From: Aculops lycopersici
Taxonomy: Eukaryota > Arthropoda > Arachnida > Trombidiformes > Eriophyidae
Direction: 5' to 3'
Assembly: GCA_015350385.1 (NCBI GenBank)
Contig: WNKI01000001.1
Location: forward strand, 12,211,329-12,275,328
DNA length: 64,000 bases
Under the pieces are notes generated by a model. That model made no database searches. It saw only the letters and a list, made by a program, of their open reading frames with translations, and was not told where the DNA came from. Below, one piece after another: positions 10,101 to 21,300 of the stretch. The position numbers and the translations under genes are program-made. Position 1 is the first letter of the stretch. The number at the start of each line of letters is the position of its first letter.

Positions 10101-12509
10101 CTCAATCTTTTTGGTTTTGACACTTAAATTACTTGCCGTCCTAGAGGCTTCAAATGCGGCTGCCTGAAGTTTACTTTGACGCTTCTCTAATAGTCTTGCT
10201 ACAATCAACGCCCTATGCTCACCTGTTCTCTGAGTTGTGGTGGCCCATTCACATAATGACTTGACTACATGCTCCTCATAGAGATTCTTGATAACATTTA
10301 CTTCCTGTAAGTGTGACGTTGACGATTCAAGTGGTGGGTTAGATGTTGTTTGTGATGATGATGTAGAAGAATGTAAAACTTGGTGCTGGAGCTTCACCTT
10401 CTTTCCATGCTCGTTCAACATAGACTGAGTATAAATTCCTGCTCCTGATAATGATGAGACAGACGAAGTTGAAGTCACTGTAGCCAGTGAAGTGGTTGCA
10501 TCGAGATTGCTTGAGATACTGCTGTTGCGACTGATGAGTGATTGTTCAGTTAGAGTTGCATTTGATGATTGGTTTAGTTGAGCATTAGTAGGTAGTTTGC
10601 TACTACCGCTAGTTGAGTTGTTTATATCAATCGATGGAAATATCCTGGAGTATAATACATCAATCGAGTTTGCTGAGTCGATTTTATCGAAATTATGCTT
10701 GTCCAAAGCGTCCATAACAGTCAACAGGCGATTGACCAAGCTGGCTCGTGAGCCGCCAGCCTTGTTAGGACCCTCGCAAGACCATTTCGAGTCGGCCATC
10801 GCAGACCGTTGTAATATTTCTCTTTCGGCATCATAGATAGCTTTGCGTAATTCGAAATTGAGATCTGATTCTAGCATAGGTAAACTCGATGGAAGGCAGG
10901 GTATGTGGTCCAGAGGGGAACCTTGGAACAAATTGCTATCTTTCTTGTTGCTATCTAGTTTTTGGGTGGAGCTAGTTTGCGTGGATTCAACTATATGATG
11001 CCTGACCATGGCCGTTGGACACTCGATACATATCACTTGAATGATTGAAGACAATATATGGATGGCATTCCTGATGAGACGACTATCATTGTTGCTCTCT
11101 GACAATTGTTGCTGCTGTTCGGCCGTGGGATTGTTATTATTGGTTGTTGCTGTCGTTCCCTCAAGAAACTTGTTTTGGCTTTCAATTATTTGTGCTTTAA
11201 CAATATCCAGTATGCTATTTGATGTTAGATGTGTGTTGTTTGCGGTTGGGCTCGAGTTTCTGGTCAGAGAGTATGATTGAGTATCGGGTATTCTACTATC
11301 GAGTCTGTTATGCTTTGGATCTTTCATCGGTCCAAAACCATAACAATTCAGGGGGCTTTGCGTGTTCGTGGCATCTAATCGATGGACGGGAGTTCCAGTT
11401 CGCCTAGCCAGAATTGCCGGCCGCAAGCTCTTCGATGTCATGGGGTCGAGGGGTAGGATTGCGCCAAGTCTCTTTGCGCAAACATGAGCCAGACGGCGGG
11501 ATAAAACAGCTGAGCTCGAGAAATCAATCACATATTCCAAGATCAAAGGACAGATTAGCCTCACGAAAGCAGCCATCGTCATGCCTTTCTTGTCAATCAT
11601 CAATTCTAGTAGGAAGCATAGGAAATCATGCTGATCTAGTAGACCCTCGTCGAATAAATATCGGGCCAACTGAGTCAGATATTGCCACTGGTTGTAGGTA
11701 TATTGTGGCGTAGGTTGTTGCGATTGGGGTGGTTGCTGTTGCGAGGCTAATATTTGAGAAGATTGGTAGGGTGATGAGGCCATATAGGGTATTGAAGTTG
11801 CTGATGTTGAAGTTGTGAGTTGATTATGTGATTGTTGCTGCGATAGCTGTTGCTGTGGATTGTTGCTTTTGGATTGTGGCTTGGCTTGTTCATAATAATA
11901 ATTCAACATTCTCTCTGAAATATCTCTTAAATACTTAATCAAGGCAGAGGTTAGCTCCTGGTATTGATCTGTGGCTTGTTTTTTCTTCGGCTTTGAGCTG
12001 GACTCGGATAATGCATGAGCATGGACGTGGGACATCTTTATAAACCAAACGGCCTTTGCGAGGGGTACGTGGCTCTCGAATAGCTGGGTGAACATGCCCT
12101 CTTTGTTGTTGAATATTGGTATCCTCTTGCCCAGCTGACCCAGCGACTTGGTTCCATTTGCGAGATCCCTGAACCAATTGTCAACTGCATGCTTGGTCTT
12201 TGCATGAACATACCAAATTTCTTTGGTGTTGACGAGTTGTTTCTTCTTTTGGGTCTCTTTTAGGGTATCTATTCGATGCTTTTCACTAAGGAGGGCACTA
12301 AAAAACACCCCGAAAGCGTCGATGTTTGCATTCTTTTCCGAGCCAAACTCTTCGAAGTTGCTGGCGGCCGAGACTAGAGGCGCACTTGTGTATCCTTGCT
12401 TCACATTTACCGAGGTAAGTTCGTCCTCCTTTTGCTTGGGGTCCTGAGGATAGATATCTGGCGGCCCCAGTTTGGGCATCGCCCTTTTGAGTGGCCTTCT
12501 TATCTCCAT
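4101..12509 (-). CDS. MED12: Mediator complex subunit 12 (kohtalo)
   Basis: A single uninterrupted frame of 2802 residues from an ATG. The N-terminus (RPLKRAMPKLGPPDIYPQDP, KQKEDELTSVNVKQGY) is the Med12 domain, known to activate CDK8/Cyclin C in the Mediator kinase module. The hallmark LCEWA block (SLCEWATTTQRTGEHRA) lies near residue 750, followed by the long conserved helical middle (for example DNLAIFTAILVARRCLELSG and QRWLHDKCLMDSDLLAARN). The last 400 or so residues are Pro-, Met- and Gln-rich with a poly-Gln run encoded near 4652-4685, matching the PQL and Opa regions. It is longer than human MED12 (2177) and, from memory, Drosophila kto (about 2500), mainly through Ser/Asn/Gln-rich insertions. 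It lacks any recognisable intron, which is unusual for this gene. It acts in the nucleus as a transcriptional coregulator. Confidence 0.96.
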   Translation of the reverse strand: MEIRRPLKRAMPKLGPPDIYPQDPKQKEDELTSVNVKQGYTSAPLVSAASNFEEFGSEKNANIDAFGVFFSALLSEKHRIDTLKETQKKKQLVNTKEIWYVHAKTKHAVDNWFRDLANGTKSLGQLGKRIPIFNNKEGMFTQLFESHVPLAKAVWFIKMSHVHAHALSESSSKPKKKQATDQYQELTSALIKYLRDISERMLNYYYEQAKPQSKSNNPQQQLSQQQSHNQLTTSTSATSIPYMASSPYQSSQILASQQQPPQSQQPTPQYTYNQWQYLTQLARYLFDEGLLDQHDFLCFLLELMIDKKGMTMAAFVRLICPLILEYVIDFSSSAVLSRRLAHVCAKRLGAILPLDPMTSKSLRPAILARRTGTPVHRLDATNTQSPLNCYGFGPMKDPKHNRLDSRIPDTQSYSLTRNSSPTANNTHLTSNSILDIVKAQIIESQNKFLEGTTATTNNNNPTAEQQQQLSESNNDSRLIRNAIHILSSIIQVICIECPTAMVRHHIVESTQTSSTQKLDSNKKDSNLFQGSPLDHIPCLPSSLPMLESDLNFELRKAIYDAEREILQRSAMADSKWSCEGPNKAGGSRASLVNRLLTVMDALDKHNFDKIDSANSIDVLYSRIFPSIDINNSTSGSSKLPTNAQLNQSSNATLTEQSLISRNSSISSNLDATTSLATVTSTSSVSSLSGAGIYTQSMLNEHGKKVKLQHQVLHSSTSSSQTTSNPPLESSTSHLQEVNVIKNLYEEHVVKSLCEWATTTQRTGEHRALIVARLLEKRQSKLQAAAFEASRTASNLSVKTKKIEDPTKPAVSAAEDQTNPKEEQAESEFEQEEIVQHTFQDLLVQFLDENAPIIDETTSDNLENKKAFNNLVLLFSELIRCDVFSHYNYMCTLISRGMFNDLSRGSSGSMDGASIDSPAPGSNLNPPGSVKPPRSVGKESDSILPNIFPLSVSSTNKQSNHLDGLSGSMGFSPDSSQQNAPQSSLFKGLDHHSDDVDVDISMIAARVNDEEDNDFKSPDYVAGSSPREDNKLNKLSLFDERSTTLDSNATPGSSNVISASGFPPSVESKPINLGSTALHNQDQKVSSSSSSSNELRHGAFVRHFPVMDDDYYSRDINQRMILLYGFGKERDEARHPMRRLSKEITKIIRKAARDFNDGGKLTKFAQKEGYNTEALLSKFEKLNHYDQHEITNDLSDLILEIFTVELAKSGKDENDSYLGSKKVPCLLPTLESVSFAFSLFMMASNVSGLLELIVPLLEKLTEVKTKTKDKFEGLADEYTQSIALCIIGLLYRYHSCVLLLPDTDLSSIFKSLHKLVSDIPGPNDCRTSAQRVIFVYLHDLFSQAGHTIDSAYATKYGQPPQVQSRSDTMRHEYIQIFSSILNADPPGGLPRPMGAPLTTSDIAIIRDKLYENDCRLIHDISSKRYNFVCDAIYHGATSTSPDFVNDLAVLCADVTTVCPALVPDWVQVLQDLCSPAQRDNYSYNQGGFNRFIFEKIDITSPAVMDNLAIFTAILVARRCLELSGFIKNALNIILGIEHQQPEAGIRLTCHLILTWYRNTEYQSNQPKCGQFPSYNTTSNNNPLGQNFDSGTPNFPNSLLGSSSLFQPINNDAEAGLKAPLYLKHLCDHNLLRSACLKIQTEFHLCLFKAIRFLASYTIPSRDPDLAGAMNVESHFDDVSLDMVGVQGRGSLADGVLSSSNFNSRHINLQTASLHQFADAVLRLLCSQRWLHDKCLMDSDLLAARNLLLDPRLDVKQSQGILYMICYNKSPERQADVGLDDQGSDQVASIVKMFENLDVWTMRLSLVRLQFMYAYCKSQSNVNDWLDNLSRAVVDFFQKASQEDESDDKDQTNSNDQSGDGEDKKNNKSNSSGASVTNINKVWLVEPLLNKLDKQPGIIQSKIIKASAALMESASVRANSLPSLNQTYLSTAAASTKFKERTLLQRGSASTNPSNLASTSLLGFQPYLSLLLSCLKNQDKERETLLTSLNSQLYQAIHEKVDDIGYKQSIQDGLELRLCLIGQMFDTIQRANNLTHDWAILLLLLIINNLVDPQVDYKLYVSVLDMLAMLIHSAYASDPSDREEHKKQYLSLMRKFRKELTALEEKTSFIQMKLINPLMPIARRQTEVITCEPMGSLVDTKGEKVENFYSIDSKKGLKVAEIQEVNPWDLIEGHKNPHPLLWPWFGALRLEHKPLRADENNRLMSWHTHTIRHPTSYFCQGPSTDDGPSSAKRSSSEKKPSQSNPLLKSLIEASDESSSMIKKDVDMTGKDRDEEMAYADEDEQLYIGRDDLLEDYCELPVGLLFDSTPIETMINDIKTALQAEQAALNNRAKPPPAPQVVDSRPILSAPQASSILAPVQHHPMETHRATTPQVSALSALQNQLNSSISADSTSILMNSSGGPGSVQSMVMSPLVGPHTPGELMPPRTPGQVKIAPTPPPPMQINMGNRAMSPMVVNASTGRSPAQPKAPKQTKPRQPKKPRAKKDTTANAMVVDANANLAIGKNAPQSVGMMQAGGMQGYPGGVMDTMNHAPMVVGQPKMMTATQTNQMQAMPAQLQQHHATPPPGQSIINRRGPMGQQQVASSQQQMQQQASVYDFPYQPSQTQQVAPPPQQQQQQQQQQSSQFVNTQPINSYYEPPSSQGNNMFIQGPNQGQPPQASQQSHQMQMNMSHQQHHPQANQNQMQGQPQQMQQQVVATPQHHHMQYQQQQAQQQQHPHSQHPQQHMAPQQQQQIRTNTHQQHQQSQIGFQQMPQHQMGSQQQMFAPQQAAGHSRPALTAMLHQKHAAAGNMDNKMHPQTRFNFN

Positions 12510-13231
12510 CTTGTGGATGTTTTTGTGACTTTAGAAGCGGGCCAACCGGGTGTTGGTGGTAGTGGTTGCGGGCCACCAAATGGCCAACTCCACTCCACTT
12601 GGAAGCCGGTCCAGCTGCTCACCCTGAAGCTGCTCACCCTCTCGGCTGCCTCCTTGTCGGAGCCGATTCTCGTAGGGTCGTGGTGGGCTAGAGTTGGGTT
12701 GCAAGATTGAGGTGGGAATGTTGCTCTCGAGTTGAGGAGAAGAATTAATATACTCGCTTTTTGCTTGCTAAACTTTGCTAACTCCACGAGGTTCAGACGA
12801 CAGCCACTTGTCTTATAATATCAAGAGCTAATAATATGCGCCTCTGGTAATAGTTTCCTCTACCCTCGTGGTCGTTGCCTTCTTGTTGTTGTGTGCCGAG
12901 TGCGACGTGATTCTCGCCACCCGACACCCCGATTTGTAACGATGATAATAGTAATAAATTTCTCTCCAAGTCTCCTGTCCAGTGCAATGCCGGCCGAGCG
13001 AGTTCTAGTTGCTCCTCAAGGCGACGAGTTTATATGTGTTCGACTGAACGATTTGAACGGCACCTATGTGATTGTGGTGGCCAACTGGGAGACAGACCTA
13101 ATTGAGTCAATAATAGCTGTTGATGTCTCTCACCTGTGTCAAAAAAGCCAGAGGGAGCTGATTGGCAAAAGGCATAGGCTCTAGCTGTGAGTGGTTGTGG
13201 TGCTAAAAACACTGCAGCGCACTCGCTTGCC

Positions 13232-13235
<4 letters not shown>

Positions 13236-13263
<28 letters not shown>

Positions 13264-13271
13264 CGCCGCCG
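13236..13271. repeat. (CTG)n followed by (CCG)n trinucleotide repeat
   Basis: About nine CTG units run into CCG units. This lies 0.7 kb upstream of MED12 and is flanked by further GCAGCGGC-type low complexity to about 13500. Confidence 0.9.
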
Positions 13272-14036
13272 CTACTGCTATTGGGTTAGTGGCCGCCAGC
13301 GGCAGCAGCGGAATCAGCAGCGACGACAACGAGACGAGAAAACGACGACGACGGCCAAGGCAAAGGCAGCCTCAGTGGCAGCAGCGGCAACAGCAACACA
13401 ACACAACACGAACGGCAGCCCACAACACAACAAGCACACAAACGTAGCCAGCAGCAGCTGCAGTCTGCAGATGAAGCAGCGGCGGCAGCAGCAAAGGCGA
13501 TCCAATCGGATTCGGATTGGATGCAAACGTTTGCCTGCCTGGCGGCCAATAGGCTGGCCGCTAGAGAGTTTGTCTGCACTCTTTGCAGGTTTGCAGGCAA
13601 ACTTAACACACAAACTCGCAAGCAAGTTTCTCTGTGTATGCGTTAGTGTAGCAAAGCAGTCAGTCGGTCGCTCGATCGGCCGATTCAACGCAGAAAAGAG
13701 AATGCGAGAAACAGAAAGACAGTGAGACGCGCGCAAGGAATGGATATTTTCTCTTGCGCTTTGGCACACACAGAAAAATGTATTTGTTTCTCACTGACTT
13801 TCCACAAATTAATGCGCTCGTTCAGTTGCTGGATTCATTGAGGCTCGCGCGCTAAATGAAAAACGTCCATACACATGTTCTAGTTGGAGAGTATTAGCGT
13901 TTTTCCTCCAAGTCTGACTGTGTGGAGAGCGAGAAATGTTTACGCTTCCATTGGCCAACAACTTGAGACTCGTTAGTTGCTACGGTTTCTCATCTGTGGA
14001 CCTCACATGGGCAACATAGTAGCAACACTGCGCGTC

Positions 14037-14046
14037 AGGTGGCGCT
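14037..14046 (+). promoter_or_regulatory. CTCF-like core motif
   Basis: AGGTGGCGCT exactly fits the core recognised by animal CTCF (AGRTGGCGCY). It lies 1.5 kb upstream of MED12 at the edge of the gene-free region. This is a motif match only. Confidence 0.3.
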
Positions 14047-17000
14047 AAAGTTTCCATCAAATATGACTAGTTTAATTTTCATGATTCAAGTGGTGGCCTA
14101 CAATGAAGCGAACATTCAGGTAAAGATGCGCAATTTCAAATAAATTCGAAACAAACTTCTCACGGCCACCAAAGTCCAGAAAAATAAACTCTACTTGAAC
14201 TCAATCTCTAGGCGACGGCGGCAACTTTTCAAAGGAAGATCATGAAACAGGTAGTTGGTTGGAGTGGTCGCTACCTGACTTTCATCGAATTTTCCGACGG
14301 GATTGCATATTTTGTGCTCGCATATTTTGTTCGGTGGCCAATTTGACCAAGAAGTGGAAACAATTGCCGCAGACATACAATGGCCGCGGTCGAGAGTCGT
14401 GACCAACAAGTGGCATGAGTCAGTCGATGGATCCATAGCTCTTGGAGTTGGATTTGTGTGACTCATATCGCGTGGTAGCGGCCACTTGTTGTCGAAACGA
14501 CAGTTGTTATCTCAATCAGTTCTCCCTCTCCATCTCTCGTCCCTATCTCACCTGCGACTTGCGATGGCCGGAAGTCGCTTGAGCCTTGACAGTAGCGAGA
14601 AGTGGCTGGCGAAAGTTGGCTCTCTGGTGAGTGATGATTTATGAAGCCCAAATTCTATTCGTTTAGATTGTGTCTTCGTGGTCTCGTGGTGGTGAGCATT
14701 CATTCACAGACTAACTCACTCCACAAACGACAATAAATCAGATCGCGCGGCTGATAGTGATAATTAGCTGATTATCGCCAATAGCAAGCGAGCAAATACG
14801 AGAAAAACGTTGACGCTGGCGACAGCGAATACGACGACGGCGACGACGACGACATGCAAATCAATGGACACAACAAGTCGGCGCTAGATTCGCTTGGCTT
14901 CCGTGTTTGGAGTTTCAATTCGAGCTTCTGCTTCGAATCTCTCGCTCTCTGTCCAATAGTTCGATTGAGTTTTCGCTTTTCGATAAAGCGCAGAGTTTTC
15001 TATTCGACTGTCGGATTGAAAGTTGCGCTTCCACTGGCTCAAGTGGACACCGAGGGCCAAGCAATGAAAACCGCAAATGAGCTGCAAAACACACAGAGGA
15101 ATGGTCACGGTGGCGACTCGCGAGCCAGAAGCGCGCTTGCGATTCCTGGTTCCTGTCGTCTGCTTTTGACGATCGAATGACAAACGTTTGTTGTTGAAAT
15201 TCCCTCCCGTTTGCTACTGCTACTACCGGTCAGTTCCGCTCAAAGGGTTCGGCTATCTGTGTTGCCGGCGGCGGCGGTAGCGGCGACGGCTGCCACTGTT
15301 GGCTTGTTTCAAGTTTATCCAAATTTGAAGTTTTAGTTGGAGTGAGCGAGCGGCCACCTGAGCGCAAATTGGATTGACCACGGCCACTAATCACCGTGTT
15401 GTGTTTTCAATGTGCCACTAGCAAGAGTCGAGTCTAATGTGTGTAAAACCGCAAACTACACACGAGCCAAAGTTTGACTGCCGATTCAGAGTCAAAGTTT
15501 AAGCTTGAAAGTTTGCCCAAATGAGCCGGTAAATTTCTCCCATTTCCTCGCGCTTAGATTTGCCGATGCGCTCAGGTTGACTTTTGCCTCAGCTCCCGAC
15601 GTCACTAATTTTTATGATTAATGATGCGCGAGTTCCTCTCCAACATTCAGTCTGCATCATGATCACCTTTGGCTCGTTTAGTATCGGGTCGCCGCCAGGT
15701 ATTTAGGTAGGAAAAAGTGGCGAGATAATAAGGATGTCACCAAGGACAATTAATTCGCGCGCCACCGACAGGCTGTCTGTCTGTTCAACTATTTTGAGTT
15801 TTAAACATTGGGACTCGCCCACTTTTTTCCTCTGCGGTGCCAGTCATTTTATATTTCAGACTCAGTTGATATACTTAAACACATCAACAAACTCACCGCG
15901 ATCCTCCACTTTTTCCTCGACTAAACCTTCCACTGACCGAAAAGAACCAGAGGGGACATGAAGACTCGACATAATGAATGGCCATCTCGACTCGTCAGGC
16001 CGCCAGCTACTTCCGGCCCTCGACGTCTTGTGGTCGTTCGGCGGACAAGAGGGAGCACGTGCGCCGCGTCATCAACCACTCAATTAGAAGCATTCGTTCG
16101 TTCTATTAGCTGGAATCCCAAATAGCAGGCCACTTGAGACTCTCGTTTTATACAAAACGAAGCGCGATTACGATGCACTCGACCAAGAAGCGGAGCGAAA
16201 TGAATCCCATGTTTAGTTGGTGTTGTTGGTGCTCTAGCGGCGAACTGGTTGCATTAGACGACTGGTGGTACTTGATGGCTCGTTGGAAACTGGAGCCACG
16301 TCACACGCGCAATCACTTAGCGGTCCCATTGAGAGAATCGGCCACCGAGATGGCCACTCGACGGGAGATATCAATTTGCATGCTCCACTCAAACCAGTTG
16401 TCGTGGACGTTTGCTCGAGTTTTGCCGAGTTCGAATGGTAAATATCGTTACAGTTGCACTTTCGCGCTCGTTTGCAGTCGATTTGCATCGCGAGTTCATC
16501 TGAACGAAACGAGCTCAGGAGTGAAAGTAATCGTCATGAATAAGTGGTTCACGCTACGTTTGTCACACGTGACGACTAAAACTTAAATTCTCATTGTCGA
16601 TTGGTTACAATGTTTAAATGCGAGGCCAAACTAACGCAGAGTCGATGAGTGACAGCGAAGCAGCAAAGCTAAACTCCCTACTAAACGCGCCGATTGGTCC
16701 ATCTAACTTCGCAACTCGCGGCTTTAGTTCAAGGTCTCAGCGCGTCGGTTAGATTTGCGCTCAGTCTACCTGCGCGAAACTGGTCCATTTGGTTAGACAC
16801 GCAATTAGCCGATTGGTTGCCGGTCATTTCTTGGAAAAGTTTGAATAAACTTACTTTTGTTCCAATGGAACAACTCAACTCAAAACGAAGGTTAAGTTTC
16901 GCTCGACTCAAGAAACTCCCGCGCGTCGGAGATAGAGGAAGCGGCGAAAAACAAACACTTGCCCTGAGATTTAGATTTAGATTATCTCTAGTTACCAATC

Positions 17001-18282
17001 GACTGTATGTTGCGTAATTGCGATCTCCTTTCATTCTATGGACTCGCTCGCCAGGTGGCGCAAATTTGATTGACCATCGAGTCCATTGGCGTGGTGGCCA
17101 ATGCTTTGCTCGTCGCTTATTGTTCGATCGGTTGTGGGCTCTCCGCGGTTCGCCAATTTGCCAGTGTGTCGATCGTGGTGCAGGCATTAGAATAGTTGAA
17201 TTGCCAATGGAAATGCTACTGTTCCTCTGCTGGTAGTTGGCCTCAATGAGCGCCTATAAGTTGGCGAGCAGCTAGTCGCTTGATTGATTATAATTATCAG
17301 CGTTGGCCCTGATTGTGTCCGTTTTCCTTGCCAGTCTATTGGACGAAGTGGCCACCAAAACTAGACCACTAAAACTTGAGCGCAAATGGCAGTCCAAATG
17401 GCAGTCAGATGAACGCGATATAATAATGTGAGCGCAATTTGAGTCGCTCAGCCTATAGACTCTGGTCGTTAGTGGGCAGTAAATAAATAGATAGGCACTA
17501 TCTATTTTACTCGCTCACCGTAGGTCGGTATCAGTTTCAGCTATAGTTGGCAGCTGGCGCGCAAAGTAATTGCCGCTGCCGGTAGTCCCAGAGGAAGTTG
17601 CCACTTTAGTTGCCACTTCTCCTGCAACCGCAAGCAGCTAACACGACGGATGAGCAACATTGAAACTAAACTCACGAGTCACTTCCCCCGGTCACTTCCT
17701 CCGCTGCTACCTGTTGTTTGCTGTCCACTTGTTTCATGTGCCTCACCTGCGCCTCACTCACTTAAACTTGTTTGCTTTCCCATGGTCATCGTCGTGCTCG
17801 TCGTCGTCGTCGTGGTTTGGTTCACTGGTCGCCGCCAGCAAGTGGCCACCAGCCGCCAGAACCGAAAGCCGCCAAATCAAATTAGCTCTAGCAAGTGGTC
17901 ATCAGCCCAGGAGCAGCCAGCGCCTATATGATCTTTTGAAATTAGTAACTGAAATGAGAAAACTGCTCGCTCGCTCTCCATCTCTCATGCGTTCAAATTT
18001 TGAGACCATAAGTTTAAAGTGCAGAGCCGCCGACTTGAGACTCGACCGGCCGAAAGGATGGAAACCGAGAAGCAGGAAGAGACTTGGACTTGGACTTGCA
18101 GCAAAAGTGGCCTCAGGGAGCCGACAAATTTTGATAGACGAGACGAAACAAGAAGGCAGCTAGTGGCAACTAAGCTGCGTGTTCCAATTCAATTCTATTC
18201 TATTCGATATTATTGTTCGAGGTGAGCCGTTCAATTTTTATTTTGACGCCAACTATGAGCCAAAGTTAAAGTTGAAGTTGAA

Positions 18283-18300
18283 GATAAAGATAAAGATAAA
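18283..18300 (+). repeat. Tandem GATAAA hexamers
   Basis: Three consecutive GATAAA units, preceded by AAAGTTGAAGTTGAAG-type sequence. Each unit contains a GATA-factor core, so it may be a simple repeat or a small GATA-binding cluster. Confidence 0.6.
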
Positions 18301-21300
18301 GTTGGATTCGGGAGCTGAAGCTGGAGTTACCAGCCGCCGCCATAAACACACCAGTTAATGTTAAACCCAACTGATTGTTGCGTGATGTTACAATTTGCAA
18401 CTCTCCTTCTGGCTCAGGTAATATCAGCGTAACACAACAGCAGTAGCAGCAGCACAACCACAACCAACAACAACAACAACGATAGCAACAAAAACTAACG
18501 ACAATGAGAACGACCAACAGCCGCAGCGACAAGACAAGACAAACGATTTGAGATAATAAGTCAATCATTATCGTTTACCTTGCTGGCGGCAAACTCTAAA
18601 CTTTTTGGCCAGCTAGTCGGGCGAACTGGCGGCGAGAAGTTTTGCCACATGGTTTAGCTTATAACATATGACTTGGATTCAAATTAGTCGAGTCAATCTC
18701 TTGGTCTCGCAATTTTACCTCGCTACCCTCAAAGTTAGAGTTGGCGCCAACTTGAGTAGAAGTCTCAAAAGTTGGCGGCTGCAAGCTTCTCTCACTCGCG
18801 GCCAATTGTCGACTTACGTGCCAAATCAATCCAAATTTTCGCCCCTCTCCTACTCGCTCTAACTTTTCGGTTCAGTTTGGTACAAATTTGCTGCCAGTGG
18901 CCATGATGTTGCATAAACAAGCAAACTGGCTACTCCACTCCTTCAAGCGTCTCTCGTGCTTCACTTCTAATCCATCTCCCAACCGCTGGCTGCTTAGCTT
19001 GCCAACTAAATCTTCAGTCGATTGCCTTTAATTGATTGGCGCACCATGAACTTTGTGGACGCCAGTCCTCAGTTGGTCGACCAATAGGATTTTGAGCCCG
19101 AGACCTAAGGAAGCCCTCGAGAGTCACGCCCGTCTGAGGGAAAAGTGAGCGATACCCGAGTGTGTCGAGTTGGATTGCTGGTAGGCTCAGTGGGATGCAA
19201 GACCAACAATTAGGTTTAGTGCTCCACTCGAGACACACTAAACTCAAATCGACTCTTCAAGTGGCCAAATTGAGTTGCCACCTCTTAAAATAAGAAGCGA
19301 GCAACAGGAGGAGACAAAATTAAATTGTCACTTGGGACATCAACTGGGTGGAAATTAACTCGAACTTTAACTTCACTCTCTACAACTGCAACTGCAACTA
19401 CAACGTTCTGCCAACTGACACCTTGAAAGAGTCAATTAACTTCATTGAACTTGACCCGCCTCGACTCATAGCCTTGCGTTTGTGTCGAGTTGTTTGCTCA
19501 GCGGCGCACACTGATAGTCAGTCTACCTGTTGGATTTTGATAGGCGAGAGGCGAATTAATAGAAGACGGAGAGAAAAAAGCGTCGTTGGCCGGAAGTGGA
19601 GCGACATTTGGTCAATGGAGGAGCGTTTTTTTTCGTTCGTTCAAATGGTGGAGCGGTAAAGTGAGCAACTGGACCGACTGGCCACTTCACCTGGCATCCA
19701 GTGATTCGTAATGGACGTCGTCTTCGTTGTCCTCAAAGTTCATCGTTCAACTAGAGAGACTAAGCGTCTGTTTAGAATCCGTCCGACGATCTAGTGGCCA
19801 ATTGAGTTCACACTTCGCTGCTCACCTTCAATAGCAACCAATAGCTAAACTAAACTCGATTCAACTGCGAGCTCGCTAACTAGAGGGTAGCGATAAAACT
19901 AGCTGCCGCTGTTATTGCTTCTATGTTGCTTCTATGTGAGTTTAATACAATTAAATAGTTCAGCTTCATTTGCTGCCACTTTAGCTACTTCTACTCGCTC
20001 GCCACAACCACTAGCTCATTATCCAGGTGAAGCCGCAAACAGATAATCAAATTATACACTTTGCGTGCTCTATGCGACACAAACCATCAAAGGAATGAAT
20101 GAATATATGCTTGTGCTTGGGCAAAAGAACGTCGAGTTTGGCTAGTTTAGAGAGAGAGGGAGAGAGAAACTTGCGGCTACTTGTGGTTCTACCATGAGAA
20201 CTGTTAGCGAGCTAGTTGGCCGCTTCAATTGAATCCAGTTCAATTTGGAATTTGCTCTACCTAGTTGCTAGTTGCAAACAGAGGTGCCAATTTGGTGGCC
20301 ACTAATCTACATCAACTCAATGGCACCGCACAAGTTGCTCCTCGTTCATTCACTCGCTTGCCATTGTCGAGTCTCTTTCGTTGTTCCCACCGTAAGTTGG
20401 ATAGCGACGATTTGCGATCATTAGGGAATAGGTCGGAGGAGGAAGTTTGTGGTTTGAGCTGAAATTTAATTGGTTTGAGCCACATTCTTTCGCTGGTTTA
20501 GAGTTTTATAAGCCAACAGGTTGGCGAATGAAGCTAGAGCGAGGAAAGCTCACAGGTAAAGCACCACACACAAAGTGACAATTTGCATTCAAGTTAATCT
20601 CTCATAAGTTGAAGTTGTAAGCTCGTCCGGATTTGCGCTACTTGTGGCTCTCGAATGCCATTCAATTGTCTTACCTCTCCGCCGGTTGGTGAGTTACGTT
20701 TATTGTTCGAGATACCAACGCCCGGCAACTTGTTGTCGTTGGCGTTTGTGACTTTTATAGAGGGGGAAAACTCCTTCTCTTCCCTCCTTTTAGTCAGCCG
20801 GTCAACGTAGACGTGCGTGTTACCATTATAAAATCAACAACAAGCAGCCAACCTGATCATTAGGCGCCGCCGCGAGCTGTTGCTGCTGGTCTGATACCAA
20901 AGAGAGGGAAAACTGAAAGAGGCAACCAGGTAAAAAGAGCAACCGGCTCAGGTGCTAGTGGCCCATTAGCGCGGCAGGCGGCTGAGCGTTTGTGTTAGCT
21001 CAAACTCCACAAGCAACCGACGGACCGACTGATGGAAACTGGCACTTGGTCAGTTTGTGTCGCCGACATTTTGGTCAATTTTTGGCCTAATTTACTCGCC
21101 ACTCTCTTTGACTTTGATTGGCGCCGCCGCTGCCACCTTTTTCTACTCACTCTCTGCCACGAACACACAATTGCAGGTAAGCAGCGAAGTGATGACGCCA
21201 AGAGAGACGATTACTACTATCACTTCTGTTACCATTATTTTCGTTATTGCCATTATTATTATTATTATTCTTGTTGTTATTATGAACTACTAGTCGACTG

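Noticed and set aside
18266..18568. Minus-strand frame rich in Cys, Trp and Leu
   Set aside because: Produced by reading CAACAACAAC and GCAGCAG repeats in an antisense frame.
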